35,692 bases of DNA from contig CAZDKO010000017.1 in the NCBI GenBank assembly GCA_964506075.1, positions 1 to 35,692 of the forward strand, written 5' to 3'. Made by a program: the position numbers and the translations under genes. The notes under the pieces were generated by a model. It was not told the DNA's origin. It saw only the letters and a list, made by a program, of their open reading frames with translations, and made no database searches. Below, one piece after another: positions 6,960 to 13,154 of the stretch. Source of the DNA: CAZDKO01 sp964506075 [NCBI: uncultured bacterium] (GTDB lineage Bacteria; CAZDME01; JAYEMH01). Numbering within the stretch: the stretch's first letter is position 1; each line of letters starts with the position of its first letter.

Positions 6960-7523
6960 ATGAAGGTAGAAAACATAAAAATCAAGGGCTTCGGTTTTCT
7001 ATTTATAATAATCGGCATCGCTTTTTTTATTGGCTTTATAATCAAACTGCATACCTGTATTTTTTATCCTGATTTAGCGGTTGAATGCTTCCTGGCCATT
7101 GTAAACTTCCTTTGTATTTTTTATTTAGTAGGCGGCATCGGTTTTTTAAGGCATAAGAGATGGTCGGTCGTTCTAATTAAGTTGCTTTCATTAACGTGGC
7201 TGATAGGCATTTTGGAAGCGCTGTTTTTTAGTATGATAATACCTCGCCGTATTTTACTTTCCGGTGATAAATATTTTTTCGCCTGGCCGCTTGGTATTAT
7301 TATCGATATGCATAAGGATTTCCCGGGTCTTGAAATACTTCCCATTTTGATGTTTCTCCCCTTTATCATTCTTCCGTATATATTTTTGCGTTTTTGTTCA
7401 TCGCCAATGGTTAAAGATAGATTTAAAATAGAACCGTCCAAAAAAGAAGACCTGATAATACGAATTCTGGCAATTTGTACACCGCTTCTAATATATTTTG
7501 TGACTCTGAAAATCTGGTTTTAA
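6960..7523 (+). CDS. Hypothetical multi-span membrane protein
   Basis: The 187-residue protein has about five hydrophobic spans (residues 9-27, 40-60, 68-85, 118-143, 166-184) joined by short basic loops. I do not recognise a family. The frame has consistent codon use and a forward promoter in front, which supports a real gene, but the ribosome site is poor (the ATG follows TCAGTCAT). It stands alone; copy A of the MITE begins just after its stop and is on the other strand's coding side. Confidence 0.6.
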   Translation: MKVENIKIKGFGFLFIIIGIAFFIGFIIKLHTCIFYPDLAVECFLAIVNFLCIFYLVGGIGFLRHKRWSVVLIKLLSLTWLIGILEALFFSMIIPRRILLSGDKYFFAWPLGIIIDMHKDFPGLEILPILMFLPFIILPYIFLRFCSSPMVKDRFKIEPSKKEDLIIRILAICTPLLIYFVTLKIWF

Positions 7524-7534
7524 AAATCGAAATC

Positions 7535-7612
7535 GGGGGACACAATACCTATTTATTCTTCTTCTTGCGCCCCGCTCTCTTCTTCTTAAGGTTTATATTA
7601 CAAATAGATTCC
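7535..7612. mobile_element. MITE-like repeat, copy A (one end only)
   Basis: The terminal word GGGGACACAATAC (7536-7548) and the block that follows match copies B-D, up to AAATAGATTCC at 7612. The other half and the second inverted end are missing. On the reverse strand it supplies the tail KKKRAGRKK in frame to a truncated DUF2283-like gene. Confidence 0.75.
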
Positions 7613-7653
7613 AGATAAACTGCTTTAGCCAAGGTATCAAATGAAACTTTCAT
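7549..7653 (-). pseudogene. DUF2283-like gene truncated by MITE copy A
   Basis: From an ATG at 7653 the first 14 residues, MKVSFDTLAKAVYL, look like the start of a DUF2283 protein (consensus-like MKVSYDxxADALYL). The reading then runs straight into the MITE and ends after the basic tail [12 protein letters not shown], for 34 residues in all. A normal DUF2283 has 50-70 residues, so the gene is cut. It follows the DUF4258 gene by 4 bp; DUF4258-DUF2283 pairs are common and toxin-antitoxin-like. The family call rests on a short match and is moderate. Confidence 0.6.
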
Positions 7654-7657
7654 ATTA

Positions 7658-7870
7658 TTACCTTTCTACTTTTCTATCTTCTTTTTTTAACCATACTACC
7701 GTCACTAAAATTATTTTATTGTCGCTTATCGGTTTGTAAATCACATCTAAAGTTTTTGAACCAAACTTTTTCATCACTCTTTTTCTATGTTTATCTTTCG
7801 TAGGCAGGATAATGTCAGGCTCTTTTAAAGCTTCTTCTACCTGCTCTTTTTTAATACCCCTTTGCTCCAT
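7658..7870 (-). CDS. DUF4258 protein, 5' end possibly frameshifted
   Basis: This 70-residue protein has the DUF4258 core: MEQRGIKKEQVEEAL, then PDIILPTKDKHRKRVMKKF and the closing strands KIILVTVVWLKK. The family usually begins HAxxRMxxRGI. Just upstream the words I-H-A-K-V-K occur one base out of phase and an in-frame stop precedes the ATG at 7870, so the first residues may have been lost to a 1-base deletion. DUF4258 proteins sit in small two-gene cassettes with DUF2283; here the partner is broken too, so the cassette appears to be decaying. A TATAAT lies near 7890. Confidence 0.7.
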   Translation of the reverse strand: MEQRGIKKEQVEEALKEPDIILPTKDKHRKRVMKKFGSKTLDVIYKPISDNKIILVTVVWLKKEDRKVER

Positions 7871-8175
7871 TCTTTACTTTAGCATGGATAGAACATATTA
7901 TATGCATCCAACTGCCTTAATATAATTATCGCACAAATAATGTTGTTATATCAACAGGAGTATTCTGCTGGCTACAAAATTAGAATGATACGAAGGATAC
8001 AGCTGGCTAATATAGGGTTCGTCCACTATGCCGCAATCAACAAAAAGAACTATGCGGTGCGACATACCGCGCCTCTCCCGATAAACACTTTAAAGCTAAA
8101 ACATTTGGGGCGGGTGTGGTGCGGGTACGCCCACCCCATAAAAAAGCCTAAAAAATTTAAATTAGGATATTTAGA

Positions 8176-8203
8176 TTGTCATTTTAATGAGTTTTGATAT
8201 AAT
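8176..8203 (+). promoter_or_regulatory. Promoter of the small XRE regulator
   Basis: TTGTCA (8176-8181) and TATAAT (8198-8203) are 16 bp apart, start near 8210. Confidence 0.65.
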
Positions 8204-8220
8204 GTATGTGCAAACAATAC

Positions 8221-8256
8221 ACACCTAACTATACTATCAAATTTAGGTATATAGGT
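8221..8256 (+). promoter_or_regulatory. Operator-like element ACACCTAACT..TTAGGT
   Basis: ACACCTAACT at 8221-8230 matches 10 of 10 bases with the operator arm before the receiver gene (4046-4055); an inverted partner TTTAGGT follows about 20 bp later. It lies just downstream of the likely transcription start, a position suited to self-repression by the XRE protein. Confidence 0.5.
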
Positions 8257-8266
8257 CAAGGTTTTT

Positions 8267-8461
8267 ATGATTGGTGACAATATAAAGAAATTCAGGAAGA
8301 AAAGAAGTCTTTCTCAGGATAAACTTGCAAGAGCTGCGGATATCCCTTATACTACGCTTATCAAGATTGAGTCAAATATAGTTAAAAAGCCATCTGTGCA
8401 GAATATTGCTAAGATTGCAAGGGCTTTAAATATCAGCATAGAGAAACTTATAGAGGAATAA
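8267..8461 (+). CDS. Small XRE-family regulator
   Basis: The 64-residue protein is a minimal Xre/Cro helix-turn-helix domain: IGDNIKKFRKKRSLSQDKLA, then DIPYTTLIKIESN and LAKIARALNISIEKLIEE-like ending. It binds DNA, probably as a dimer, and is probably auto-regulated through the operator-like repeat in its leader. It is followed 22 bp later by the MpsC-family gene, so the two probably share one transcript. The ATG at 8267 has only a weak ribosome site (AAGG). Confidence 0.88.
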   Translation: MIGDNIKKFRKKRSLSQDKLARAADIPYTTLIKIESNIVKKPSVQNIAKIARALNISIEKLIEE

Positions 8462-8483
8462 TTAATTAGTTCAGGAGTTCTCC

Positions 8484-8852
8484 GTGGAACATAAAACCAA
8501 AGGTCAAGCTGAATCGCAAATTAGCGAGGCCATAATAAAGTTTGAAAAAGATTACATGGGTAGAGGCCCGACTGAAACCAAGACCTATATCATTAAGGAT
8601 ATGGTTTTCGTTCGGCTCAAGGGCGTGCTTACGCCGGCAGAAGAGCAACTTGCCAAGAGTCCGGAAGGCGCTGATTTAATTAAGAAGACCCGCGTGCAGT
8701 TATTGGAAGGCGCGCGAGTTTTATTAGAGAAAATGATTTCCGACATTACTACCTGTCAGGTTCAGAGCCTACATACGGATATCAGCACAAAAACCGGCGA
8801 ACGGGTGATCGTTTTTACGCTGGATAAAAATTTAGATGAACAGTTCTGCTGA
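8484..8852 (+). CDS. DUF2294/MpsC-family protein
   Basis: The 122-residue protein starts with GTG at 8484 behind CAGGAG and shows the whole DUF2294 pattern: KGQAESQISEAIIKFEKDYM, the GRGPTETKTY segment, VRLKGVLTPAE and the ending LHTDISTKTGERVIVFTLD. The Pfam family is now named after MpsC, a component of a sodium-linked membrane-potential system in Staphylococcus, but most members are unstudied single genes. It has no transmembrane span. No mpsA or mpsB partner is visible here. A second, broken relative lies at 10983-11341. Confidence 0.88.
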   Translation: MEHKTKGQAESQISEAIIKFEKDYMGRGPTETKTYIIKDMVFVRLKGVLTPAEEQLAKSPEGADLIKKTRVQLLEGARVLLEKMISDITTCQVQSLHTDISTKTGERVIVFTLDKNLDEQFC

Positions 8853-8858
8853 AAAAGA

Positions 8859-8886
8859 TTGACTAAATAATTTTTTGGGTTATAAT
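8859..8886 (+). promoter_or_regulatory. Promoter of the PEPCK-purC-purE unit
   Basis: TTGACT (8859-8864) and TATAAT (8881-8886) are 16 bp apart. Transcription would start near 8893 and include the structured leader. Confidence 0.75.
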
Positions 8887-8888
8887 AC

Positions 8889-9022
8889 AGCCATAATTAG
8901 GAATTTTAATGGAAGACTGTAAGCAAGGGCCCTAAATAACAAAGGGCTGTTGCAGAGTAAGCCAACAAGCGTTTCTTAGTTCTCTCTTTATGAGAGGGCC
9001 GGAAACAAATGTTGGCTTTTTT
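8889..9022 (+). ncRNA. Structured leader with terminator-like end
   Basis: About 130 nt between promoter and PEPCK remnant fold well. GCAAGGGCCC (8923-8932) pairs with GGGCTGTTGC (8944-8953). GCCAACA (8961-8967) pairs with TGTTGGC (9010-9016), enclosing a smaller CTCT/AGAG hairpin, and six T follow (9017-9022). A strong ribosome site AGAGGAGG comes after. An alternative pairing ACAGCC (8888-8893) with GGCTGT (8945-8950) competes with the first stem. This is the arrangement of a transcription attenuator or riboswitch. I could not match it to a known class. Confidence 0.55.
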
Positions 9023-9057
9023 GTTTTATATCACTACTTAAAGAGGAGGAAGAACAA

Positions 9058-10079
9058 ATGGCAACGCCGCTTGAAAGATGGGTAGAAGAGCAGGCAAAAT
9101 TATGTAAACCGGATAAAATCCATTTGTGCGACGGATCCGAGGAAGAAGCGCGTCGTCTTATACAGATAGGAATAAAAGAAGAAAAGATCGGTGACACCCC
9201 TATCTTTCAGGAGTTGAATCAAAAAGCATGGCCGAATGCTTACTTTCATCGCAACCATCCTACTGATGTTGCGCGTACAGAACACCTTACTTTTGTCTGT
9301 CATCCTGACAAAGAAACCGCTGGACCTAATAATAACTGGATGCATCCTAATGAAGCCAAAGAAAAGATGCGAAAACTCTCTGACGGTTGTATGAAGGGTA
9401 GGACTATGTACGTGCTTCCTTATATGATGGGGCATCCGGATTCGCCTTACGCTAAGGACTGCATTCAGCTTACTGATGTATCCTATGTTGCGGTGAGTAT
9501 GCGTATTATGACGCGCATGAGCAGCAAGGTCACTGAAAAAATCAATAACCGCGATAATTTTGTAAAAGGTTTGCATTCGGTGGGTGGTTTTGATCCGAAT
9601 AAGCGATTCATCATGCATTTTCCCGATGAGCATTTAGTCTGGAGTATTGGCTCAATATCGGCAAGAAATTAAAACATCCACCGAAGATTTATACCGTTAA
9701 TTGGTTTAGAGTGGATGAGAACGGTAAATTCATCTGGCCGGGATTTGGAGAAAACATTCGCGTTTTAAAGTGGATTGTGGATAGGGCACAGAATAAAGTA
9801 AGCGCTCAGGATACGCCCTTGGGACACATACCTCACTTGAAAGATCTAGACTTAAGCGGTCTCGATCTTTCCAAAAGCAAGCTGGAGAAGTTATTTGAAA
9901 TCAAGCCTAGCAAATGGCAGCCGGAGCTCGATGATATCGAGAAGTTCTTCGGCCAATTCGGAAAACATATGCCTCAGGAGATTCTGGAACAGTACAAAAT
10001 GCTTAAAAATAGCATGAATAACGGGGCAAGCGATGATTATTTCTATTCCATTCGCCATGCCAACAGAGGAGGCGCTTAA
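9058..10079 (+). pseudogene. pckG: GTP-type PEP carboxykinase with internal deletion
   Basis: The first part (9058-~9651) encodes about 197 residues that match the N-terminus of GTP-dependent phosphoenolpyruvate carboxykinase (LCDGSEEEARRL, RTMYVLPYMMG, and FPDEHLVWSIG). Then the sequence jumps, with a change of frame, into the C-terminal region: from 9645 in another phase it reads YWLNIGKKLKHPPKIYTVNW and WPGFGENIRVLKWI, ending at 10079. The family is about 600 residues long; roughly 270-290 residues are missing, including the P-loop (PSACGKTN type) and GTP site, so no active enzyme can be made. The joint lies at the short word ATTGG. Promoter, leader and ribosome site upstream and the downstream purC gene are intact, so the deletion looks local. 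Confidence 0.85.
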
Positions 10080-10080
10080 T

Positions 10081-10971
10081 ATGGCTAAAGAACCATTACT
10101 TAAGACTCGCTTTCCAGATCTAGAATTATTTAAGAGAGGGAAAGTCAGGGATGTTTATGATCTTGGGGACAAACTCTTGGTTGTTTCAACGGACAGGATC
10201 TCTTGTTTTGACGTGGTCTTACCAACAGGCATCCCTTATAAGGGCGAGATTTTAACGCAGTTCTCCTTGTTTTGGTTTGAACTCACTAAAGATATTATCG
10301 TCAACCATTTTATTTCCGCAGGAATTCCGGATTACCCGAAAGAACTGCACAAATACGCCGATGACCTTAAGGGCCGGTCAATGCTGGTTAAAAAAGCAAA
10401 GACAATACCCGTTGAGTGCGTAGTGCGAGGGTATCTTTCCGGTTCAGGATGGAAGGAATATAAGCAAAGTCAGTCAATTTGCGGAATAAAATTACCTTCT
10501 GGCCTTAAGGAGTCAGATAAGTTGCCGGCACCAATTTTTACTCCCTCAACCAAAGAGGACGTCGGCCACGATATCAATGTCACTCAGGAATTTGTGGAAA
10601 AGGAATTGGGAAAGGATATTACACAAAAGCTAAAAGAACTAAGTCTCGCCCTATATAAGAAAGCAAGCCAATATGCCGAAACAAAAGGCATAATCATCGC
10701 CGACACAAAATTCGAGTTTGGCATGTATAAAGGCGGTATCATCCTGATTGACGAAGTCCTTACTCCCGACTCCTCGCGCTTCTGGCCAAAGGATAAATAT
10801 AAACCAGGTGGGCCCCAGCCAAGTTTTGATAAGCAGTTCGTCAGGGATTATTTGGAAACACTCGACTGGGATAAAACTCCTCCTGCGCCCGAGTTTCCCG
10901 AGGAGATAGTTAAAAAGACCAGCGAAAAATACCTGCAGGCTATTAAGATGATTACCGGTAAAGGCATTTAA
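10081..10971 (+). CDS. purC: SAICAR synthase
   Basis: PurC joins CAIR and aspartate using ATP in step seven of purine synthesis. The 296-residue protein starts at the ATG at 10081, just after the remnant's stop, with GAGGAGG upstream; an upstream ATG at 10033 only reads through the PEPCK tail. Family landmarks are present: [23 protein letters not shown] near the N-terminus, [17 protein letters not shown] and [14 protein letters not shown]. Length agrees with the longer bacterial/yeast-type enzyme (about 300 aa), rather than the 240-aa type. It is in one run with purE further downstream. Confidence 0.97.
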   Translation: MAKEPLLKTRFPDLELFKRGKVRDVYDLGDKLLVVSTDRISCFDVVLPTGIPYKGEILTQFSLFWFELTKDIIVNHFISAGIPDYPKELHKYADDLKGRSMLVKKAKTIPVECVVRGYLSGSGWKEYKQSQSICGIKLPSGLKESDKLPAPIFTPSTKEDVGHDINVTQEFVEKELGKDITQKLKELSLALYKKASQYAETKGIIIADTKFEFGMYKGGIILIDEVLTPDSSRFWPKDKYKPGGPQPSFDKQFVRDYLETLDWDKTPPAPEFPEEIVKKTSEKYLQAIKMITGKGI

Positions 10972-10982
10972 GGAAGAGTGTT

Positions 10983-11341
10983 ATGACCGCTAAAACAAAA
11001 CAGGATATCAAATCAAAAATCAATCAATAATTATCGCAGCTTTTGAAAGATCATTTAGGCGAAGAGGTGAGAACCGTTTCAAGCGAAGTTGTGGATGATG
11101 CGATTATTGTCAGGTTTACGGGAGTGCTGATCTTGGCCGAGAAGCACTTAGGCGAAGATCCGGGAGGGGCAAGGCCTCATTCATGAGCTTAAAATGAAGC
11201 TTATAGAGGAAATAAAGCCTGCTTTGGAGCTTTGCATTGAGGATGCGACAGGCGCAAAGGTTATCCGATACTCACTCAAGCTTTAATTTGGCTACAGGCG
11301 AGCGTATTGAAGTATTTACGCTCAACAAAGGCTTGGTATGA
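10983..11341 (+). pseudogene. Broken second DUF2294/MpsC-family gene
   Basis: From an ATG at 10983 the translation shows a DUF2294-like series split over several phases. It begins MTAKTKQDIKSKINQ and hits a stop TAA at about 11028. The same frame then continues with LSQLLKDHLGEEVRT and VRFTGVLILAEKHLGEDPGG to another stop after a frameshift near 11163. Other frames carry IHELKMKLIEEIKPALEL, then NLATGERIEVFTLNKGLV, ending at 11341. At least one nonsense change and two frame changes are needed, so it is dead. It differs enough from the intact gene at 8484 to be an old paralogue. Confidence 0.8.
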
Positions 11342-11356
11342 CAAGGGAGCGTTATA

Positions 11357-11893
11357 ATGATGGAATGGAACCCTAGTGGTGATTATCCTCAGGTAGACAA
11401 GACTGCGTATGTTCATGCGACTGCAGTGATAATCGGTAAGGTAAAAATAGGGAAGAATGTATTTGTTGGTCCGCACGCTGTTGTTAGGTCGGATGAGCCA
11501 AAAAGTTCCGTTGTTATAGGTGATAATTGTAATATTCAGGATAGGGTTATCATCCATGCCCTAAAAGAATCGTCTGTAGACATCGAAGAAAACACCTCTT
11601 TATCACACGGTTGCATTGTTCATGGTCCGTGTAAAATCGGGAAGGGGTGTTTCATAGGGTTCGGCTCGGTTGTCTTCAATTCCTGCTTAGCTGAAGGCGT
11701 TTTTGTGCAGTTTTTAGCGGTAGTTTCTGGAGTAAGTATACTGCAAAGCCGCATTGTTCCTGACGGGACGGTAATAAATACAAAACAAAAAACGAGGGGT
11801 TTAAAAATTAAAACGGAAGAATCAAAAGGTTTTGCGCAAAGAGTTGTAAAAGCGAACCTAGATTTACTTAAAGGATATAAGCGGGAGGCGTAA
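11357..11893 (+). CDS. Gamma-carbonic-anhydrase-like hexapeptide protein
   Basis: The 178-residue protein is a left-handed beta-helix built from hexapeptide repeats (for example VIIGKVKIGKNVFVGPHAVV). The three zinc-ligand histidines of gamma-class carbonic anhydrases are in register: His67 (RVIIHAL), His84 and His89 (LSHGCIVHG). A C-terminal helix (FAQRVVKANLDLLKG) follows, as in the trimeric family. Enzymatic activity is not assured, because many relatives (PaaY/YrdA type) are weak or have other roles. Placement directly before purE (stop and start touch) is suggestive: PurE and PurK use CO2 or bicarbonate, so a hydrating enzyme would fit (inference). Ribosome site AAGGGAGC precedes the ATG. 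Confidence 0.85.
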   Translation: MMEWNPSGDYPQVDKTAYVHATAVIIGKVKIGKNVFVGPHAVVRSDEPKSSVVIGDNCNIQDRVIIHALKESSVDIEENTSLSHGCIVHGPCKIGKGCFIGFGSVVFNSCLAEGVFVQFLAVVSGVSILQSRIVPDGTVINTKQKTRGLKIKTEESKGFAQRVVKANLDLLKGYKREA

Positions 11894-12403
11894 ATGGGTG
11901 ATAAATTTCTTGTGGGAATAGTAATGGGCAGTGACTCTGATTTAGAAACAATGCAGGAGGCAACAAAAACCCTGGAGAAGTTCGGCATTAGTTATGAAGT
12001 AAACATTATTTCCGCGCACCGCACTCCTCAAAGAGCGCATGAATACGCTTCAAGCGCAGAAGATAGAGGCCTCGAAGTCATTATCGCTGCCGCAGGAGGA
12101 GCTGCGCATTTAGCCGGAGTTATAGCTGCATGGACAGTACTTCCGGTAATCGGCGTGCCTATGCAGACGCAGCTTTCAGGAGGCTTGGATTCGCTTCTTT
12201 CCATGGTTCAGATGCCTTCGGGTGTACCTGTGGCTTGTGTTGCTACTGGTAAAGCTGGCGCAAAAAATTCCGCTATATTAGCGGCTCAAATTCTAGGCGT
12301 AAAATATCCGGATGTTAGAAAAAAACTTAAAATATTTAAAGAGCAGATGGCGGTGGAGGTAGAAGGAAAAAATAAGAAACTTAAAGATATATCTAAAGGG
12401 TAA
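11894..12403 (+). CDS. purE: 5-(carboxyamino)imidazole ribonucleotide mutase
   Basis: PurE moves the carboxylate of N5-CAIR to carbon 4, giving CAIR, the substrate of PurC encoded upstream. The 169-residue protein has the class I landmarks: GSDSDLETM at the N-terminus, SAHRTPQRAHEYA, and AAAGGAAHLAGVIA with the GVPMQ and SMVQMPSGVPVA segments. Length is normal for the octameric bacterial form. It abuts the preceding hexapeptide gene. purK is not in the window; if absent in the genome, the protein might be a class II direct carboxylase, which this sequence alone does not settle. Confidence 0.97.
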   Translation: MGDKFLVGIVMGSDSDLETMQEATKTLEKFGISYEVNIISAHRTPQRAHEYASSAEDRGLEVIIAAAGGAAHLAGVIAAWTVLPVIGVPMQTQLSGGLDSLLSMVQMPSGVPVACVATGKAGAKNSAILAAQILGVKYPDVRKKLKIFKEQMAVEVEGKNKKLKDISKG

Positions 12404-12431
12404 ATAATATTAATTAACAGGAGGTTAAGCC

Positions 12432-12581
12432 ATGCTACTTTCAGAGAAAATAAGTCAAATCAATCCGTCTCCCACGTTAAGCATCACTGCCAAAGCAAAG
12501 AAGATGCGGGCTGAAGGGATTAATGTTATTGGTTTTGGTGCGGGCGAACCGGATTTTGATACGCCGGTTAATATTAAAATC
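12432..12581 (+). pseudogene. Aspartate aminotransferase-like gene cut by MITE copy B
   Basis: After a good ribosome site (AGGAGG) an ATG opens a 50-codon piece that is plainly the N-terminus of a class I/II aminotransferase: [20 protein letters not shown] and [16 protein letters not shown]. At 12582 the MITE copy B begins; the open frame continues into the element and stops at 12716. The PLP lysine and the remaining ~340 residues are absent, so it is non-functional. Insertion plus deletion, or a rearrangement at the element, removed the rest. Confidence 0.85.
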
Positions 12582-12708
12582 GGGGAACACAATACCTATT
12601 TATTTTTCTTCTTGCGCCCCGCTCTCTTCTTCTTAAGGTTTATATTAAAAATAGATTACAGTTTTTCTATTTTAAGCACCCCTGTCAAGAAATTAGTATT
12701 ATGTCCCC
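12582..12708. mobile_element. MITE-like repeat, copy B (127 bp)
   Basis: Ends are GGGGAACACAATAC and GTATTATGTCCCC, with flanks AAAATC and TGATTT that extend the inverted ends. The interior matches copies C and D. Sits inside the aminotransferase remnant. Confidence 0.85.
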
Positions 12709-12725
12709 TGATTTAAAAAGCAAAA

Positions 12726-12748
12726 CGCCCATCAAAAAATGATGGGCG
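12726..12748 (-). terminator. Terminator of the amtB/P-II operon
   Basis: CGCCCATC/GATGGGCG close a short loop; on the reverse strand the stem is followed by TTTTGCTTTTT. It ends the operon read from 15.7 kb. Confidence 0.75.
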
Positions 12749-12785
12749 CATCTTGCCTGGCTTTATTATCTGATTTACCTAAACA

Positions 12786-13127
12786 TTAACCAATAGCCGG
12801 TCCTCCTTGCTCGCCGGTTCTTATCCTTATGCATGCCGGTAAATCCAGAACAAATATCTTACCGTCTCCAATCTTTCCGGTTTTAGCCCCTTTGATAATA
12901 GCGTTGACGGTCGGCTGGACAAAATCTTCGTTGACCGCAATTTCAAGCCTGACTTTTTTAAGAAGATTTACTTCATGAATTACCCCCCGATAGGTTTCAG
13001 TGTAGCCTTTTTGCTGACCGCAACCTAAGGCATTGGTAACCGTCATCTTAAAAACCTCCGCATCATAAAGTGCCTTCTTGACATCAGGAAGTTTGTGGGG
13101 CTGTATCATAGCTATGATTAATTTCAT
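12786..13127 (-). CDS. P-II nitrogen regulator (GlnB/GlnK family)
   Basis: The 113-residue P-II protein senses ATP/ADP and 2-oxoglutarate and, next to amtB, most likely plugs the ammonium channel. The start is taken as ATG at 13127 ([10 protein letters not shown]) with GGGAG upstream. The B-loop [11 protein letters not shown] and the C-terminal [13 protein letters not shown] are intact. The T-loop reads [19 protein letters not shown]: the first Tyr is there, but the uridylylation position equal to Tyr51 of E. coli GlnB is His. Regulation by uridylyl transfer at the usual site is therefore unlikely. It is last in the operon, 18 bp after amtB. Confidence 0.93.
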   Translation of the reverse strand: MKLIIAMIQPHKLPDVKKALYDAEVFKMTVTNALGCGQQKGYTETYRGVIHEVNLLKKVRLEIAVNEDFVQPTVNAIIKGAKTGKIGDGKIFVLDLPACIRIRTGEQGGPAIG

Positions 13128-13154
13128 CTTTGTCAATCTCCCTTCATAATTTTT

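Larger units (their letters stand above)
7871..8266. other. 396-bp stretch without a confident gene
   Basis: An open frame at 7940-8197 (85 codons) has no recognisable family, no good ribosome site and unlikely composition, so I do not call it. The DNA holds hairpins GCGGT/ACCGC (near 8053-8071) and an imperfect G-rich stem (GGGGCGGGT with ACGCCCACCCC, about 8107-8138). The promoter of the next gene is at its right end. Confidence 0.4.

Noticed and set aside
7940-8197. Forward open frame of 85 codons
   Set aside because: No ribosome site, no family pattern, and it runs over the promoter of the next gene.
8889-9022. Known riboswitch (glycine, SAM, THF, ZTP) before PEPCK
   Set aside because: None of the core words of these classes could be found; kept as an unassigned leader.
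10033-10080. Longer purC start
   Set aside because: It reads through the PEPCK tail; the ATG at 10081 has GAGGAGG and the normal PurC N-terminus.
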